Shown piece after piece: positions 5,240-6,503 of a DNA stretch of 6,503 nucleotides (position 1 is its first letter; the number at the start of each line of letters is the position of its first letter). Position numbers and translations under genes: made by a program. Source of the stretch: an uncultured Collinsella sp. Its GTDB lineage: Bacteria > Actinomycetota > Coriobacteriia > Coriobacteriales > Coriobacteriaceae. A model generated the notes under the pieces. The model was given only the letters and a program-made list of their open reading frames with translations, had not been told where the DNA came from and searched no databases. Where the stretch lies: contig CATVZP010000103.1 in assembly GCA_958348565.1 (NCBI GenBank), positions 1-6,503 on the forward strand, in the 5' to 3' direction.

Positions 5240-5363
5240 GACGAAAACAATTTGCGTCTGGTAATAAGCGTACGAAAGCGCAATTTACGTCTTAATTCCG
5301 TACGCAAATCAAGACGAAAATCGTTTACGTCTGCTTTAAATCCGTACGAAAACGGTTTTCGTC
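5240..5363. repeat. Phased array of four near-palindromes, (G/T)ACGAAAA-N3-TTTNCGTC
   Basis: The copies are GACGAAAAcaaTTTGCGTC (5240-5258), TACGAAAG-CGCAA-TTTACGTC (5271-5291, with a 5-bp centre), GACGAAAAtcgTTTACGTC (5313-5331) and TACGAAAAcggTTTTCGTC (5345-5363). Their centres (5249, 5281, 5322, 5354) are 32, 41 and 32 bp apart, near 3, 4 and 3 helical turns, and the set is mirror-symmetric about 5301.5. Extra half-sites are TTTTCGTC (5211-5218), whose implied centre is 40 bp left of the first, and TACGCAAA (5301-5308). The array lies between two converging units rather than in front of a gene, so a simple promoter operator is not the obvious reading. Candidates are a multi-dimer protein-binding site (partition, replication or nucleoprotein assembly) or a mobile palindromic repeat cluster. 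Confidence 0.7.
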
Positions 5364-5383
5364 TTGCAGGGCAGTTGCCGTTT

Positions 5384-6474
5384 CTACAGTTCAACTTCCA
5401 GTTCGGCTTTGTGCTCGTAGAGGTAGTCGCGCATGTAGGGGATGGCAAATGAGACCTTGCCGTACGAGGGAGCCTCGATAATCGATTCTCTTAACAGGCG
5501 GCTGCGGACGGAACTCACCTGTTGAGGCGTTTGTTTAGGGCATCGGCAACCATGCTGGTCGAGCTCGTCTGCCCCAAAGATGCCATGCTCAGCAGATAAG
5601 CGATGCACGTGGGCGGAATGCGCTGTAGCGCGGGCTCAATCACCATGGCACAGAAGCGTTCGCGTGCCGTTGCAATGCCGCGCTCGGCTTCTTCTTCTCC
5701 AATAATCGGTGTATGTGCGCGTCTTGCCAACTGCCATGCGTAGTATCCAACGAGTTGGATCATGAAAGGATAACCTTGCGTTGCCTCGGCAAGTTGGCCG
5801 GCAATGCCTGGCTGCAACTCCATGCCAGACGCTTCAATGGTTTCCTCGAGGGAGTACGACACTTCGGTTACTGCCACAGCCTTCAGGTCAAAGGGGAGGG
5901 CACGGCGCAAAAACGTAAGTGTCTTTCCGTTGATGATGCTTTCAATCATCGAAGGCAGCCCCGCAAAAACAAAGGCGATATCAAGGTCTTCGCCGATAAC
6001 CTGCTGAATCGCAATGGAGAGCGTTCGGACCTCATCGAGCTCTGCGTCTTGAACCTCGTCGAGAGTGATGAGCAGGCCATTTTCATTCTTGGATATTGTC
6101 TGTCTCATGGCGTCGCGTAGCGATGGGCCGATTCGCTCAATATCTATGCTGCCGATGGATATGCCAGCTACGGTGGGCTCAAATCTGGCGTGTTTGGCCT
6201 GGAATTTGGGCTGCAGCTGTTCGAGAATGCGCTGGCAAAGTCCCTCGGTTGCGACCTCTTTTATGACCGTCCAGCCACGGCTTTGCGCCAAACGTGAGCA
6301 CTCGTCAAGGAGGACCGTCTTGCCCGTTCCACGGACGCCGGCTATGCGCATTAGGCGCCCAGGGGCACCAGGCCCGTTGGTGAGGCCTTCACTGAATTCT
6401 TCAAGTACATCTTCGCGGCCGATAATCGTGGGAGGTGTTTTACCTGCTGTGGGCTTAAAAGGGTTTGTTTGCAT
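5384..6474 (-). pseudogene. AAA+ ATPase, Orc1/Cdc6-like architecture, frameshifted near its C-terminus
   Basis: The main frame encodes an ATPase with Walker A GVRGTGKT (residues 46-53), Walker B LLITLDEVQD (134-143), a sensor-1-like FVFAGLP strand and an FLRRALPF arginine-finger-like segment, followed by a helical lid (YPFMIQLVGYYAWQLA). At the Lys codon 5530-5532 the frame is lost and stops at 5515. One base earlier, the adjacent frame continues with TPQQVSSVRSRLLRESII and KVSFAIPYMRDYL to a stop at 5384-5386, which is the winged-helix-like C-terminus expected for such ATPases. Adding one A would restore a protein of 363 residues. Start chosen: ATG at 6474, because AAAGGTGG lies 5 nt upstream; a GTG at 6483 would overlap that site. 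The role is unknown. The family includes initiator-like and STAND-like regulators, and DNA binding by the C-terminal domain is inferred. A sequencing error could also explain the shift. Confidence 0.75.
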
Positions 6475-6479
6475 GTGAG

Positions 6480-6487
6480 CCACCTTT
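6480..6487 (-). promoter_or_regulatory. Ribosome binding site deciding the ATPase start
   Basis: AAAGGTGG on the minus strand is 5 nt from the ATG at 6474 and overlaps the GTG at 6483 that would otherwise extend the frame by three codons. It therefore favours the shorter protein. A TATATC stretch (minus strand, around 6499-6494) could be a -10 box, but its -35 would fall outside the window. Confidence 0.5.
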
Positions 6488-6503
6488 GCTCAAGATATAG
6501 CAA

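Noticed and set aside
5211..5363. CRISPR array
   Set aside because: The repeats are palindromic halves with only 3-30 bp between them, there are no unique spacers of constant length, and no cas gene is present.
5515..5540. Programmed -1 frameshift joining the ATPase frames
   Set aside because: The A-AAC-AAA stretch is not a proper XXXYYYZ slippery site, and re-pairing after the slip would be poor. A one-base mutation or sequence error is simpler.
5384..5608. A separate 74-codon minus-strand gene
   Set aside because: Only its last 48 codons look like protein, and they are the displaced C-terminus of the ATPase. The first part overlaps the ATPase frame and has no start signal.
6481..6483. GTG start for the ATPase
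   Set aside because: It overlaps the AAAGGTGG ribosome binding site, which is correctly spaced for the ATG at 6474.

Overview
The base composition is GC-rich, with strong Shine-Dalgarno sites. Protein style (LmrB-like exporter, CBS protein, Coriobacteria-like phage integrase and AAA+ ATPase) suggests a gut actinobacterium, probably class Coriobacteriia / Eggerthellaceae. That assignment is by protein style only; no marker gene is present. The window divides at about base 3601 into an ordinary chromosomal half and a decayed integrative-element half.

Chromosomal half (1-3601). A cysteine-free ArsC/Spx-fold protein is encoded on the minus strand (3-344). A non-coding stretch follows, ending in a good sigma70-type promoter (629-657) and a leader of about 200 nt. 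The leader holds a possible 37-codon leader peptide, two hairpins and a terminator-like structure. It precedes a two-gene operon made of an LmrB-like DHA2-family multidrug exporter (865-2304) and a tandem-CBS-domain protein (2308-2814), only 3 nt apart. Next is a small one-domain O6-alkylguanine-DNA-alkyltransferase-type protein (2989-3297) with its own promoter candidate and a perfect 7-bp hairpin in its leader. The half closes with a strong minus-strand intrinsic terminator and the 3' half of a CAU-anticodon tRNA (Met type) that stops abruptly after the anticodon loop.

Element half (3602-6503). The truncated tRNA is the hallmark of an attachment site used by a tyrosine recombinase. It is followed by three copies of TTCGACCCA (candidate arm-type sites, two of them 11 bp apart), a large hairpin, and an integrase gene reading inward. 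The integrase is broken. Its arm-binding N-terminus is joined out of frame to the start of the catalytic domain across a 12-bp sequence that fits both sides. The catalytic domain then ends before its HxxR and Tyr motifs and runs into an unrelated, unrecognised C-terminal tail through a small repeat cluster. A 32-bp imperfect palindrome and a textbook terminator close this unit.

Beyond it lies the most unusual structure in the window: four 19-21-bp near-palindromes of the form (G/T)ACGAAAA-N3-TTTNCGTC at 5240-5363. Their centres are 32, 41 and 32 bp apart (about 3, 4 and 3 helical turns), and the arrangement is symmetric about base 5301.5. The array sits between the integrase remnant and the converging 3' end of a minus-strand AAA+ ATPase with a winged-helix-like C-terminus (5384-6474). 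The ATPase carries a single-base frameshift near 5530. The intact tRNA and the other end of the element would lie to the right, outside the window.
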